Of a DNA stretch of 49,838 bases, positions 1 to 6,897 are shown piece by piece; the stretch's first letter is position 1; the number at the start of each line of letters is the position of its first letter. The stretch spans positions 1 through 49,838 of the forward strand of contig JAFBIU010000026.1 in NCBI GenBank assembly GCA_021531775.1. Direction: 5' to 3'. The notes below the pieces were generated by a model. It saw only the letters and a list, made by a program, of their open reading frames with translations, did no database searches and had not been told where the DNA came from. Position numbers and translations under genes: made by a program. Source of the DNA: Parabacteroides distasonis (GTDB taxonomy: Bacteria; Bacteroidota; Bacteroidia; Bacteroidales; Tannerellaceae).

Positions 1-135
1 CTATCATGATGCATAGTGTTCAAGCTCTTTACTGCAATTGAGATTGCCATTGAGATTGCTTGCGGATTTTAGGATAAATAGGTTTACTATAAGTCATATC
101 TTAGGGCCGGGAGAACCCGTCTGCCGGCGGGAAAA

Positions 136-356
136 GTGGCGAAAATAAACGTACCTTTTTCTTCGCCATTTTTGAGGACCCAAAAACAGATTTTGGTCTG
201 TAAGAAGAGCCGTTTCGTACAAGAAACCTATATGATTGATAAGGAAACAGATATAAATTGAAAATTTTGGGTTTGTTGTTCTTGTAGGTATCAAAAAAAG
301 GGGTACCTTTGTACTGTAAATAATGGCGAAGAAAAAGGTACGTTTTTTTTCGCCAT
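136..356. repeat. MITE-like element with 35-bp terminal inverted repeats
   Basis: The arms at 136-170 and 322-356 are inverted repeats of each other over 35 bases with two mismatches. The inner 24 bases (147-170 against 322-345) match perfectly. Each arm is itself a small dyad, GGCGAA at one end and TTCGCC at the other. About 150 bp of AT-rich sequence lies between the arms and holds no convincing gene. The structure resembles a miniature inverted-repeat element or a long-range hairpin. I could not identify target-site duplications or a parent transposase, so mobility is only an inference. Confidence 0.6.
282..311 (+). promoter_or_regulatory. Putative promoter reading out of the inverted-repeat element
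   Basis: TTG at 282-284, a 19-base spacer and TACCTTTG at 304-311 fit the Bacteroidota -33/-7 consensus. The promoter points rightwards into the 351-795 repeat and, further on, the ATPase gene at 844. A transcript starting near 318 would begin with the right arm of the inverted repeat. No gene is visible directly behind it. Confidence 0.4.
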
Positions 357-795
357 TTTTGCTTTCCCGGATTTCAAAACACCACTATAAACCAACTGTT
401 TACAAATTCCCGGCAAACGGTTCAAACACCCTAACATGGTGAGAATTGGCGAAAACCATCCTAAAACCGCCTAAAAGTGGCGATTTCCCTTGTCTCTTTT
501 CCAACTTATTTCTGCATACCATATATAATAATGTACGCGCGTACATTAATATATATATAGGAATAGGAATCTACGTACCCCGCACGAAAAAGTTATTCGA
601 AGGGCTTCTACATCTTCGTTCCACACTGTTGAACGCACATCACACACTGTTGAACGTCCGTTCCACTGTTCTGAACGTCCGTCACACAGTGTGTGATGGA
701 GATTCAGAAGCGTCTCCGAAACATCAAACAGGTGTCTCCGTGGACTTTACATAGCCATCTTCAGATAATCGATGAAACGGAGAAATAGAAACCGA
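351..795 (+). repeat. Interspersed intergenic repeat, copy A
   Basis: This stretch aligns in the same orientation with 29211-29644 (copy B). The best-conserved block, 673-756, matches 29520-29603 at 76 of 84 positions without gaps. It holds several short copies of a cacactgttgaacgtccgt-type unit and the perfect palindrome TCACACAGTGTGTGA at 682-696. A possible reading frame at 446-754 translates to low-complexity LNxRxT-like repeats and was not accepted as a gene. Function is unknown. The block ends just before the ATPase gene at 844. Confidence 0.75.
529..548. repeat. TGTACGCGCGTACA palindrome, copy 1
   Basis: A perfect 20-bp palindrome, TAATGTACGC followed by GCGTACATTA, inside repeat copy A. 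The same core recurs at 29377-29400 and 35361-35374. An alternating TATATA run follows. It could be a protein-binding site or a hairpin. Confidence 0.8.
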
Positions 796-803
796 AAATT
801 CGC

Positions 804-811
804 TATCTTTG
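804..811 (+). promoter_or_regulatory. -7 promoter element of the 844 ATPase gene
   Basis: TATCTTTG matches the Bacteroidota -7 consensus TAnnTTTG and lies 33 bp before the ATG at 844. No good -33 TTTG is visible at the usual distance. It sits just beyond the end of repeat copy A. Confidence 0.45.
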
Positions 812-843
812 CCCTATACATCAGCATAGAAGGAGACAGCACT

Positions 844-2448
844 ATGAAATATCCGATCGGCATCCAGAGTTTTCAAGATATTCGTGACAAAGGTTACGTC
901 TATGTAGATAAGACCGACTTGATCTACCAGTTAGTCACATCGGGTAAGATCTACTTCCTGAGCCGCCCCCGGCGGTTTGGCAAGAGCCTGCTTGTATCTA
1001 CCTTGGAGAACTATTTCCTCGGGCACAAAGAGCTCTTCAAGGGGTTGGCCATCGAGCAGTTGGAACAGGACTGGCTGGAATATCCCGTATTCCATATCGA
1101 CTTCAACAATACAGACTTTACACAAGCGGGTAAACTGGCTATGAAAATCAACATCTATCTAACTGAATGGGAACAGATCTATGGGGCCCTTCCCGTTGAA
1201 GGCGATTTGGGAGACCGCTTCGCTTACGTGTTGGAACAAGCCCACAAACAGACAGGTCGGCAGGCTGTCGTCTTGATTGATGAATATGACAAACCTATCC
1301 TCGATGTGCTGGATTCAGGTTACAGAACCCAGCAGAATGGGGAGGAGATCCTGTTGGAAGAGCAGCATCGCAATATCCTCAAAGGGTTCTATTCTGTCTT
1401 CAAAGGAGCTGATCCCCACTTGCAGTTTGTCCTCCTGACGGGTGTGACCAAATTCTCGCAGGTAAGTGTATTCAGCGGATTCAACCAGCCGGAAGACATC
1501 AGCATGACCCGTGATTATGAAGCCTTATGTGGCATCACGAAGGAGGAGTTACTCTCCGTCTTTGCCGAACCGATCCGACGACTGGCCGAAGATTTGGATT
1601 GCAGTGTCGAACAGACGATCAACGCCCTCAAAGCCCACTATGACGGCTATCATTTCAGCAAGCGGATGACGGGTGTTTTCAATCCGTTCAGTATTCTGAA
1701 CTGTTTTAAGCAAACGAGTATAGAGGATTACTGGTTCAAGTCGGGTACACCTACCTATCTTGTGCGGCTGTTGAGCCATACCCAAGAACAACTCGACGAA
1801 ATAGTGGGTAAATACTATTTTCCGGAGGAATTTATCGACTACAAGGCTACGGTGGAACAACCCTTGCCGATGATCTACCAGAGTGGCTATCTGACCATCA
1901 AGGATTATAATAGAAATCTGAATACCTTCCTGTTGGATTTCCCGAACAACGAGGTGAAAAAGGGTTTCCTGACCTTGGTGGCTGCCGATTACCTGAAACC
2001 GAAAGAGCGGGTGACCTCCTGGATACAGCAGGCTGTCGGGGCTCTCCAGCAAGGAAAGCTCGAACAGTTCCGTGATCAGCTGACGGCCTTCCTGTCCAGT
2101 GTGCCCTACTCCATGCGTCGGAAACAGGATGAGCGGGAATACGAACGCTACTTCCATTACACCTTCTACCTGCTGTTGCGTCTGTTGAGTGTCTATACGG
2201 TCTATAGTGAGAAGGAGCAAAGCCAAGGCCGGGTCGATTGCATTGTGGAGACGCCTGATTACGTCTATATCTTCGAGTTCAAGTTGGATGGTTCGGCCGA
2301 ACAGGCTCTCCAGCAGATCCAGGAGAAGGGTTATGCGAAGCCCTACCTGGCCGACCCTCGCAAACTGTATCAGATTGGTGTCAACTTCTCGTCCGAGACG
2401 GGTACCATTGAGGGGTTCAAGTACGAGAACGCTCATTTTTTCGCGTAA
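844..2448 (+). CDS. AAA-ATPase-like protein with C-terminal PD-(D/E)XK nuclease fold (DUF1703 type)
   Basis: A 534-aa protein of the AAA-ATPase_like/DUF1703 family, common and multicopy in gut Bacteroidales, of unknown cellular role. It begins MKYPIGIQSF and has a Walker A-like RPRRFGKS at residues 41-48, a Walker B-like LIDEYD around 144-149, and a C-terminal PD-(D/E)XK signature with D465, E478 and K480 (RVD...FEFK). The ATG at 844 is preferred to an in-frame codon 24 codons upstream because AGGAGA lies 8 bases before it and family members start here. The gene stands alone, between repeat copy A and a large hairpin that overlaps its stop codon. Nuclease activity is inferred from the fold only. 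Confidence 0.88.
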   Translation: MKYPIGIQSFQDIRDKGYVYVDKTDLIYQLVTSGKIYFLSRPRRFGKSLLVSTLENYFLGHKELFKGLAIEQLEQDWLEYPVFHIDFNNTDFTQAGKLAMKINIYLTEWEQIYGALPVEGDLGDRFAYVLEQAHKQTGRQAVVLIDEYDKPILDVLDSGYRTQQNGEEILLEEQHRNILKGFYSVFKGADPHLQFVLLTGVTKFSQVSVFSGFNQPEDISMTRDYEALCGITKEELLSVFAEPIRRLAEDLDCSVEQTINALKAHYDGYHFSKRMTGVFNPFSILNCFKQTSIEDYWFKSGTPTYLVRLLSHTQEQLDEIVGKYYFPEEFIDYKATVEQPLPMIYQSGYLTIKDYNRNLNTFLLDFPNNEVKKGFLTLVAADYLKPKERVTSWIQQAVGALQQGKLEQFRDQLTAFLSSVPYSMRRKQDEREYERYFHYTFYLLLRLLSVYTVYSEKEQSQGRVDCIVETPDYVYIFEFKLDGSAEQALQQIQEKGYAKPYLADPRKLYQIGVNFSSETGTIEGFKYENAHFFA

Positions 2449-2498
2449 CAATGTGTTACGTTACGCACGCCCAAACGTAACGTAACATGTTGTTACGC
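2443..2498. terminator. Large hairpin overlapping the stop codon of the ATPase gene
   Basis: Arms 2443-2465 and 2476-2498 pair over 23 bases with two mismatches, around a 10-base loop. The left arm begins inside the last codons and contains the TAA at 2446-2448. An A-run, not a T-run, follows on the plus strand, so it is not a textbook intrinsic terminator. It may still end or protect the mRNA. The GTAACGTTACG-like units repeat within the arms. Confidence 0.6.
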
Positions 2499-2907
2499 AA
2501 AAAATGTAGTTCCTGTCCCGAAGGAGGCTCGAAGGGCTATCGAAGGAGGCATCACGGATGATGGCAGTTGGTTACTACTGATGACCGACAGTCGCCATCA
2601 GTAGAGCCCCATGCCTTCGTTCTTCCTTCGCTCTTTCTTCGCTCTTTCTTCGCTCTTCCTTCGCTGTGACTTCGCTTTTTTCACCTATGCTAAACAAACG
2701 AATTCGCTTTCGCATCCAATTTGGGAAGAAAGCCCCTCATTGTCGCATCCAATTTGGGAAGAGTCATAGATACTGAACCACTAATTTCCGGCTATAAATA
2801 GTATAAAACAGCTTATTCAGTTTTACAAGTCAAGATTAATTTCTCATCTTTGCAGAAACAAAGGAATTAATCCGTATGTTTGCAGTCTAATTTAAAGGAT
2901 TAACATC
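2499..2907. other. Intergenic region with microrepeats
   Basis: No gene is seen here. It holds a 9-bp stem (CTACTGATG at 2575-2583 with CATCAGTAG at 2596-2604), a run of about six CTTCGnT units at 2614-2681, and a 20-bp direct repeat (next entry). A CATCTTTG sequence at 2845-2852 resembles a -7 box and may serve the operon starting at 2908, though the first base departs from consensus and no -33 element is clear. Confidence 0.6.
2710..2762 (+). repeat. 20-bp direct repeat pair
   Basis: TCGCATCCAATTTGGGAAGA occurs at 2710-2729 and again, identical, at 2743-2762, with 13 bases between copies. Two copies with so short a spacer are not a CRISPR array. They may be a tandem duplication or two binding sites upstream of the operon at 2908. 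Confidence 0.85.
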
Positions 2908-4167
2908 TTGAACGAGAAAGAATTTGAAATCATGGCGCCCGTCGGTTCCTACGAATCGTTGATGGCCGCTATCCAAGGAGGAGCCGATTCCATCTATTTT
3001 GGTATCGAAGGACTCAACATGCGTTCCCGTTCCTCCAATAACTTCACGACAGACGACTTGCGGAAGATCGTAGCCATCTGTCAAGAACATCATATCAAAA
3101 GCTACCTGACAGTCAATACAGTTATCTATGGGGAGGACTTGCCACTCATGCGCACCATCATCGATGCGGCCAAAGAGGCTGGGATCTCGGCTATCATTGC
3201 AGCCGATGTGGCAGCCATGAGCTATGCCAACGAGATTGGTCAGGAGGTGCATCTCTCCACCCAACTGAACATCTCCAACGTGGAGGCCTTGAAGTTCTAT
3301 GCCCGCTTTGCGGATGTGGTGGTACTGGCACGTGAGCTGAACCTCAAGCAGGTGCATGAGATTTATGAACAGATCATCGCCCAACAGATCAAAGGGCCGA
3401 AAGGGGAACTGATCCGCATCGAGATGTTTTCCCATGGTGCCCTCTGTATGGCCATCTCCGGCAAATGCTACCTGAGTCTGCATGAGATGAATGCCTCGGC
3501 CAACCGGGGAGCCTGTATGCAGATCTGCCGTCGCTCCTATACCGTTCGCGACAAGGAGAGCGACATCGAGTTAGAGATTGACAACAAATACATCATGTCG
3601 CCCAAAGACCTGAAGACCATTCATTTCATGAACAAGATGATGGATGCCGGTGTACGGGTCTTCAAGATTGAGGGTCGCGCCCGTGGACCGGAGTATGTGC
3701 GGACCGTCATCTCCTGCTACAAGGAGGCGGTACAGGCCTATTGCCAGGGCAGCTACAACGAAGCGAAGATTGCCAACTGGGACGAACGGTTGCGGACCGT
3801 CTTCAACCGGGGCTTCTGGGATGGTTACTACTTGGGACAACGCCTGGGTGAATGGAGCAGTCAGTATGGTTCGGGTGCCACCCGCAAAAAGGTCTATTTG
3901 GCCCGTGGCATCAAGTATTTCAGTGGCATCGGGGTGGCCGAGTTCGAGATGGAATGCGGAGAGTTGCACGTGGGTGACGAAATCCTCATCACCGGTCCAA
4001 CGACAGGAGCCGTCATGCAGACGGTCGATGAGATCCGTGTCGAATTGAAACCGGTCGAGAAGACAACCAAGGGAGAACGCTTCTCCATCAAGGTAAACGA
4101 GAAGATCCGTCCTTCCGACCGTCTCTATAAGATGGAGCATGTACAATTAGAAAAAAGTTTTGAATGA
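2908..4167 (+). CDS. Peptidase U32 family protein (TrhP-like tRNA hydroxylation factor)
   Basis: A 419-aa protein of the U32 family. Despite the name, members such as E. coli TrhP (YegQ) act in prephenate-dependent hydroxylation of tRNA uridine-34, and UbiU/UbiV hydroxylate quinone precursors. The family signature EMFSHGALCMAISGKCYLS spans residues 172-190. C180, C187, C203 and C207 are candidate ligands for an iron-sulfur cluster, which is inference. The N-terminal half has the TIM-barrel pattern APVGSYESL...GADSIYFG. The start chosen is TTG at 2908, with AAAGGA about 8 bases upstream; ATG at 2932 is an alternative that would remove eight residues. It overlaps the next gene by 4 bp. Confidence 0.88.
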   Translation: MNEKEFEIMAPVGSYESLMAAIQGGADSIYFGIEGLNMRSRSSNNFTTDDLRKIVAICQEHHIKSYLTVNTVIYGEDLPLMRTIIDAAKEAGISAIIAADVAAMSYANEIGQEVHLSTQLNISNVEALKFYARFADVVVLARELNLKQVHEIYEQIIAQQIKGPKGELIRIEMFSHGALCMAISGKCYLSLHEMNASANRGACMQICRRSYTVRDKESDIELEIDNKYIMSPKDLKTIHFMNKMMDAGVRVFKIEGRARGPEYVRTVISCYKEAVQAYCQGSYNEAKIANWDERLRTVFNRGFWDGYYLGQRLGEWSSQYGSGATRKKVYLARGIKYFSGIGVAEFEMECGELHVGDEILITGPTTGAVMQTVDEIRVELKPVEKTTKGERFSIKVNEKIRPSDRLYKMEHVQLEKSFE

Positions 4168-4577
4168 TGAAACAGTATCTATTTCAGCTGGAAGACAAGG
4201 TACGCGACTATGAATGCGACCTGCAAGGGGTGGTGAACAATGCCAACTACCAACATTATATGGAGCATACACGTCATGAGTTTCTGGAATCGCTGGGCGA
4301 GAATTTCGGGGCCATGCATGAACAGGGCATTGATGCGTTTGTCTCCCGGGTCGATATCCAATACAAGCACTCGCTCCGGAGTGGCGATCGCTACCGCTCC
4401 TGCCTCAACCTCTCCAAGAAGGGGCCGAAGCTGATCTTCGAACAGGACATCTACCGGCTGTCGGATGGTGCCCTGGCTACCCGAGGTACGGTCGAATCGG
4501 TTGTCGTGCAGAACGGACGCCTGACGCGCGGAGAATACTTTGATGAATTGTTGAAAAAAGCGACACCGGAAGCATGA
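4164..4577 (+). CDS. Hotdog-fold acyl-CoA thioesterase (4HBT/YbgC-like)
   Basis: A 137-aa protein of the 4-hydroxybenzoyl-CoA thioesterase family, expected to hydrolyse acyl-CoA or acyl-ACP in the cytoplasm. The family signature runs from D15 to about residue 38: D..xDxxGVVNNANYxxYxExxRxE. D19 is the likely catalytic residue by analogy with YbgC. Its ATG overlaps the TGA of the U32 gene (ATGA) and its own stop overlaps dprA by 4 bp, so the three genes are almost certainly co-translated. The substrate cannot be read from the sequence. Confidence 0.88.
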   Translation: MMKQYLFQLEDKVRDYECDLQGVVNNANYQHYMEHTRHEFLESLGENFGAMHEQGIDAFVSRVDIQYKHSLRSGDRYRSCLNLSKKGPKLIFEQDIYRLSDGALATRGTVESVVVQNGRLTRGEYFDELLKKATPEA

Positions 4578-5683
4578 CAGACGAACGTATTTACCAAATC
4601 GGCTTAACTATGATTCATGGTGTAGGCGATACGATTGCCCGCCAATTGCTGCAGGCTTGTGGTAGTGCCGAGGCTGTTTTCCGGGAGAAGAAACAGCTGT
4701 TGGAACAGATCCCGCACATCGGCTCGGCCTTGTCCGAAGCCATCCAACAACCAGACGTACTGAAACGGGCCGAACAGGAGTTGCTCTTTGCGGAAAAGAA
4801 TCACATCCGGATCTTCTATTGGGGGGATCCGGACTATCCTGCCCGCCTGAAAGAGTGTGATGATGCACCTCTCCTCTTCTACTTCAAGGGAAATGCTAAC
4901 TTGGATGCGGCCCTGGTGTTGAGCATTGTAGGTACCCGACAGGCCACCTCCTACGGACGGGACTGTGTGGAGGAGATGCTTCGAGAGTTGTCCCGACGAT
5001 TCCCCGATCTGCTGGTTGTCAGCGGACTGGCATACGGCATTGACATCTGTGCCCACCAACAATCCTTGCAATGTAAGCTACCCACCGTAGGGGTACTGGC
5101 CCATGGACTGGACCGGATTTATCCGAGTGTGCATCGTTCCATTGCCATCCAGATGCTGCAACAAGGTGGCTTGTTGACCGACTTCCCCACCGGAACAGAA
5201 CCCGACAAGCCCAACTTTGTCCGTCGAAACCGCATCATTGCCGGTCTGGCCGATGCTACCTTGGTAGCCGAATCGTCGGATCGGGGAGGTTCGCTCATCA
5301 CAGCCGACCTGGCTTTTTCCTACGGACGCGATGTCTTTGCCATCCCCGGACGCGCTACGGACCGGCATTCCCGCGGATGCAACAAGCTGATCCAACAAAA
5401 CAAGGCAGCTCTGGTCACGTCGGCTGAAGACCTGATCCTGGCCATGCGGTGGGACGTACAGGAGAAACCGACCCAACTGCCCAAGCAGACCCAACTGCTC
5501 TTTCCCGAACAGGAAGAGAAACAACAGATCCTGGACCTTTTGGCTGTCCGCAAAGAGGCACACATCAATGAACTGGCTCTGGCACTGGCCCTGCCGGTTC
5601 AACAATTGAATGCAATCTTGTTTGAAATGGAATTGGATGGCATCCTGAAATCGATGCCGGGGAATCGGTACAAACCGGTATAA
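4574..5683 (+). CDS. dprA: DNA-processing protein DprA (Smf)
   Basis: A 369-aa DprA. This protein binds incoming single-stranded DNA and loads RecA during transformation. Visible features are an N-terminal helix-hairpin-helix/SAM-like segment (GVGDTIARQLLQACGS, IPHIGSALSEAI), the Rossmann-like core with VGTRQATSYG, SGLAYGID, GLDRIYP and the RRNRIIAGLADATLV...GSLITA signature, and a C-terminal winged-helix domain from about residue 310. It is the last gene of the three-gene overlapping operon. A weak hairpin follows at 5693-5710. Confidence 0.95.
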   Translation: MTDERIYQIGLTMIHGVGDTIARQLLQACGSAEAVFREKKQLLEQIPHIGSALSEAIQQPDVLKRAEQELLFAEKNHIRIFYWGDPDYPARLKECDDAPLLFYFKGNANLDAALVLSIVGTRQATSYGRDCVEEMLRELSRRFPDLLVVSGLAYGIDICAHQQSLQCKLPTVGVLAHGLDRIYPSVHRSIAIQMLQQGGLLTDFPTGTEPDKPNFVRRNRIIAGLADATLVAESSDRGGSLITADLAFSYGRDVFAIPGRATDRHSRGCNKLIQQNKAALVTSAEDLILAMRWDVQEKPTQLPKQTQLLFPEQEEKQQILDLLAVRKEAHINELALALALPVQQLNAILFEMELDGILKSMPGNRYKPV

Positions 5684-5692
5684 AAAATTTAA

Positions 5693-5710
5693 GGTTGTCT
5701 CACGACAACC
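5693..5710 (+). repeat. Small hairpin after dprA, possible SusC-type leader
   Basis: GGTTGTC and GACAACC form a perfect 7-bp stem around the loop TCAC, ten bases after the dprA stop. No T-run follows, so termination is doubtful. Together with the AT-rich sequence up to the ATG at 5748 it looks like a leader of a gene that is now missing. That reading rests on memory of similar leaders and is weak. Confidence 0.4.
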
Positions 5711-5747
5711 CTAAACCAACTTTGTTAACCTTAAATCTAATACTATT

Positions 5748-5819
5748 ATGAAAAAACCACATTGCAAATGTACGACTGTTTGCTTATCTACCCAACTCTT
5801 GACGATAAATTTTTGTTAA
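5748..5819 (+). CDS. Possible 23-codon ORF, perhaps the truncated start of a lost gene
   Basis: The frame reads MKKPHCKCTTVCLSTQLL and ends after 23 codons at a TAA that overlaps the stop codon of the convergent beta-lactamase gene. A positively charged start followed by a short hydrophobic run resembles the first half of a signal peptide, as in SusC-like receptors, but no continuation is present. It may be a remnant cut off when the neighbouring region was rearranged, a leader peptide, or chance. Confidence 0.25.
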   Translation: MKKPHCKCTTVCLSTQLLTINFC

Positions 5820-6700
5820 TGGTGCAGATAATAATTGTAAACAGCCTGAGAAATACGGGCGATCAGAGCGGCATTGTCTGCATCACTCTCCTGCGAATTC
5901 ATCAGGAGAACCGCCAACGAATAGTGCGAACCGTCCGGCAACACACAGAAAGCCACATCGTTGTCAGCTATCTTCATCCCATATTCATTCCGTTTGGAAC
6001 TGCCGGTCTTATGACCGACCAGCACCTTATCGGCCGGCAACAAGGCCTTGATCTTGTTCTGGCCGGTATTCGAATCGACCAAAGCCCTTTCCAAAAACAG
6101 TTTATAGGATTGCGGGAAGAGATTACTCTGCAAAAAGGTCTCCATGGCCAAGACAGCCGAAGCGGGTGTACACCAGTTCTCATATTCATTCATCTCCTCC
6201 GCCTCCATCTCGGCCTCGGTCATGGAAATGTTCACATCGGGAATCCGCAACTTCTCCATGTATTTCTGGACCGCTTTCGGTCCGCCTACATATTTATATA
6301 GGATATCAGTAGCGATATTGTCGCTTTGCGAAATGCTGTAGCGCAAGAGGTCGCCCACCGTCATGGTGTAATTCCCGTCGGGATAGCGGTCGCGCATCGG
6401 ACTGTAGGTATTGGGGCGCAAATCATCCGGCTTGACCAGCAGCTCCATGTCCAAAGGCTGATCTGCTTTGTCCAAATGGTGCAGGACGGTCAAGGCCAAA
6501 TGAAACTTGGCAACACTCATCAAGGGGAAACGGTACTGGTTGTTGATGGTCATCAACTCGGATCCATTGAAGACAATGGCAACCCCCACGGTCGCCTTTT
6601 TCCCGTTTATCAAGGATTTCAGCTCCGTAACCAGTTCATCTTGAGCAAAGCAGGCCATCACTTGGCTCAACAATAGGTAAAGAATGATCAAGCGCTTCAT
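5816..6700 (-). CDS. Class A beta-lactamase, subclass A2-like
   Basis: A 294-aa serine beta-lactamase of the type seen in Bacteroidota (CblA/CfxA/CepA relatives). It would hydrolyse beta-lactams, often cephalosporins, in the periplasm. Residues 1-20 are a signal peptide ending ACFAQ. Catalytic motifs are S62-V-A-K65 (SxxK), S126-D-N128, E162 (position of Ambler Glu166, in TEAEM), and K231-T-G233. All key residues are intact. The ATG at 6700 is chosen over one ten codons upstream because the signal peptide starts there. The start lies only about a dozen bases after the T-run of the tRNA-Leu terminator, and no -7 box is evident in between, so how it is expressed is unclear. Confidence 0.92.
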   Translation of the reverse strand: MKRLIILYLLLSQVMACFAQDELVTELKSLINGKKATVGVAIVFNGSELMTINNQYRFPLMSVAKFHLALTVLHHLDKADQPLDMELLVKPDDLRPNTYSPMRDRYPDGNYTMTVGDLLRYSISQSDNIATDILYKYVGGPKAVQKYMEKLRIPDVNISMTEAEMEAEEMNEYENWCTPASAVLAMETFLQSNLFPQSYKLFLERALVDSNTGQNKIKALLPADKVLVGHKTGSSKRNEYGMKIADNDVAFCVLPDGSHYSLAVLLMNSQESDADNAALIARISQAVYNYYLHH

Positions 6701-6712
6701 ATCGTTCAATTT

Positions 6713-6749
6713 AAAAAAAATCCCTTGCAAGAGAGATACTCACAAGGGA
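6713..6749 (-). terminator. Intrinsic terminator of tRNA-Leu
   Basis: On the minus strand TCCCTTG pairs with CAAGGGA (7 bp) and is followed at once by eight T residues. It begins 13 bases after the tRNA 3' end. It would separate tRNA-Leu transcription from the beta-lactamase gene that starts just downstream. Confidence 0.75.
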
Positions 6750-6761
6750 CTCATACAAATG

Positions 6762-6843
6762 TGCGCCTGATAGGACTCGAACCTACACGTCTCGCGACAC
6801 CAGATCCTAAGTCTGGCGTGGCTACCAATTACACCACAGGCGC
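6762..6843 (-). tRNA. tRNA-Leu (anticodon UAG)
   Basis: An 82-nt class II tRNA on the minus strand. The acceptor stem GCGCCTG pairs with CAGGCGC, followed by discriminator A. The anticodon stem CCAGA/TCTGG encloses the loop CTTAGGA with TAG at plus-strand 6807-6809, which reads CUA and other CUN leucine codons. A variable arm (TGTCGCGAGACG) and the GGTTCGAGTCC T-arm are clear. CCA is not encoded, as is usual in this phylum. Confidence 0.96.
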
Positions 6844-6897
6844 AATCCGAAATACGTTGCAAATATAACGGATTTTCATGAATCTCCAAAATATTTC

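Noticed and set aside
94-294. Minus-strand frame of 66 codons near the left edge
   Set aside because: It runs through an arm of the inverted-repeat element and has no family-like features.
446-754. Open frame of 102 codons inside repeat copy A
   Set aside because: The translation is low-complexity LNxRxT-type repeats that follow the DNA repeat units. The frame is not kept in copy B, and no start signal is seen.
844-2448. DUF1703 gene as a defence or transposase system
   Set aside because: No partner genes, toxin, or transposase motifs are nearby. ATPase and nuclease-like folds alone do not establish defence.
1549-2451. Long minus-strand frame opposite the DUF1703 gene
   Set aside because: It is antisense to a clear family member, with all motifs on the plus strand. 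It reflects codon bias.
2710-2762. CRISPR array
   Set aside because: Only two repeats with a 13-base spacer, no further copies and no cas genes in the window.
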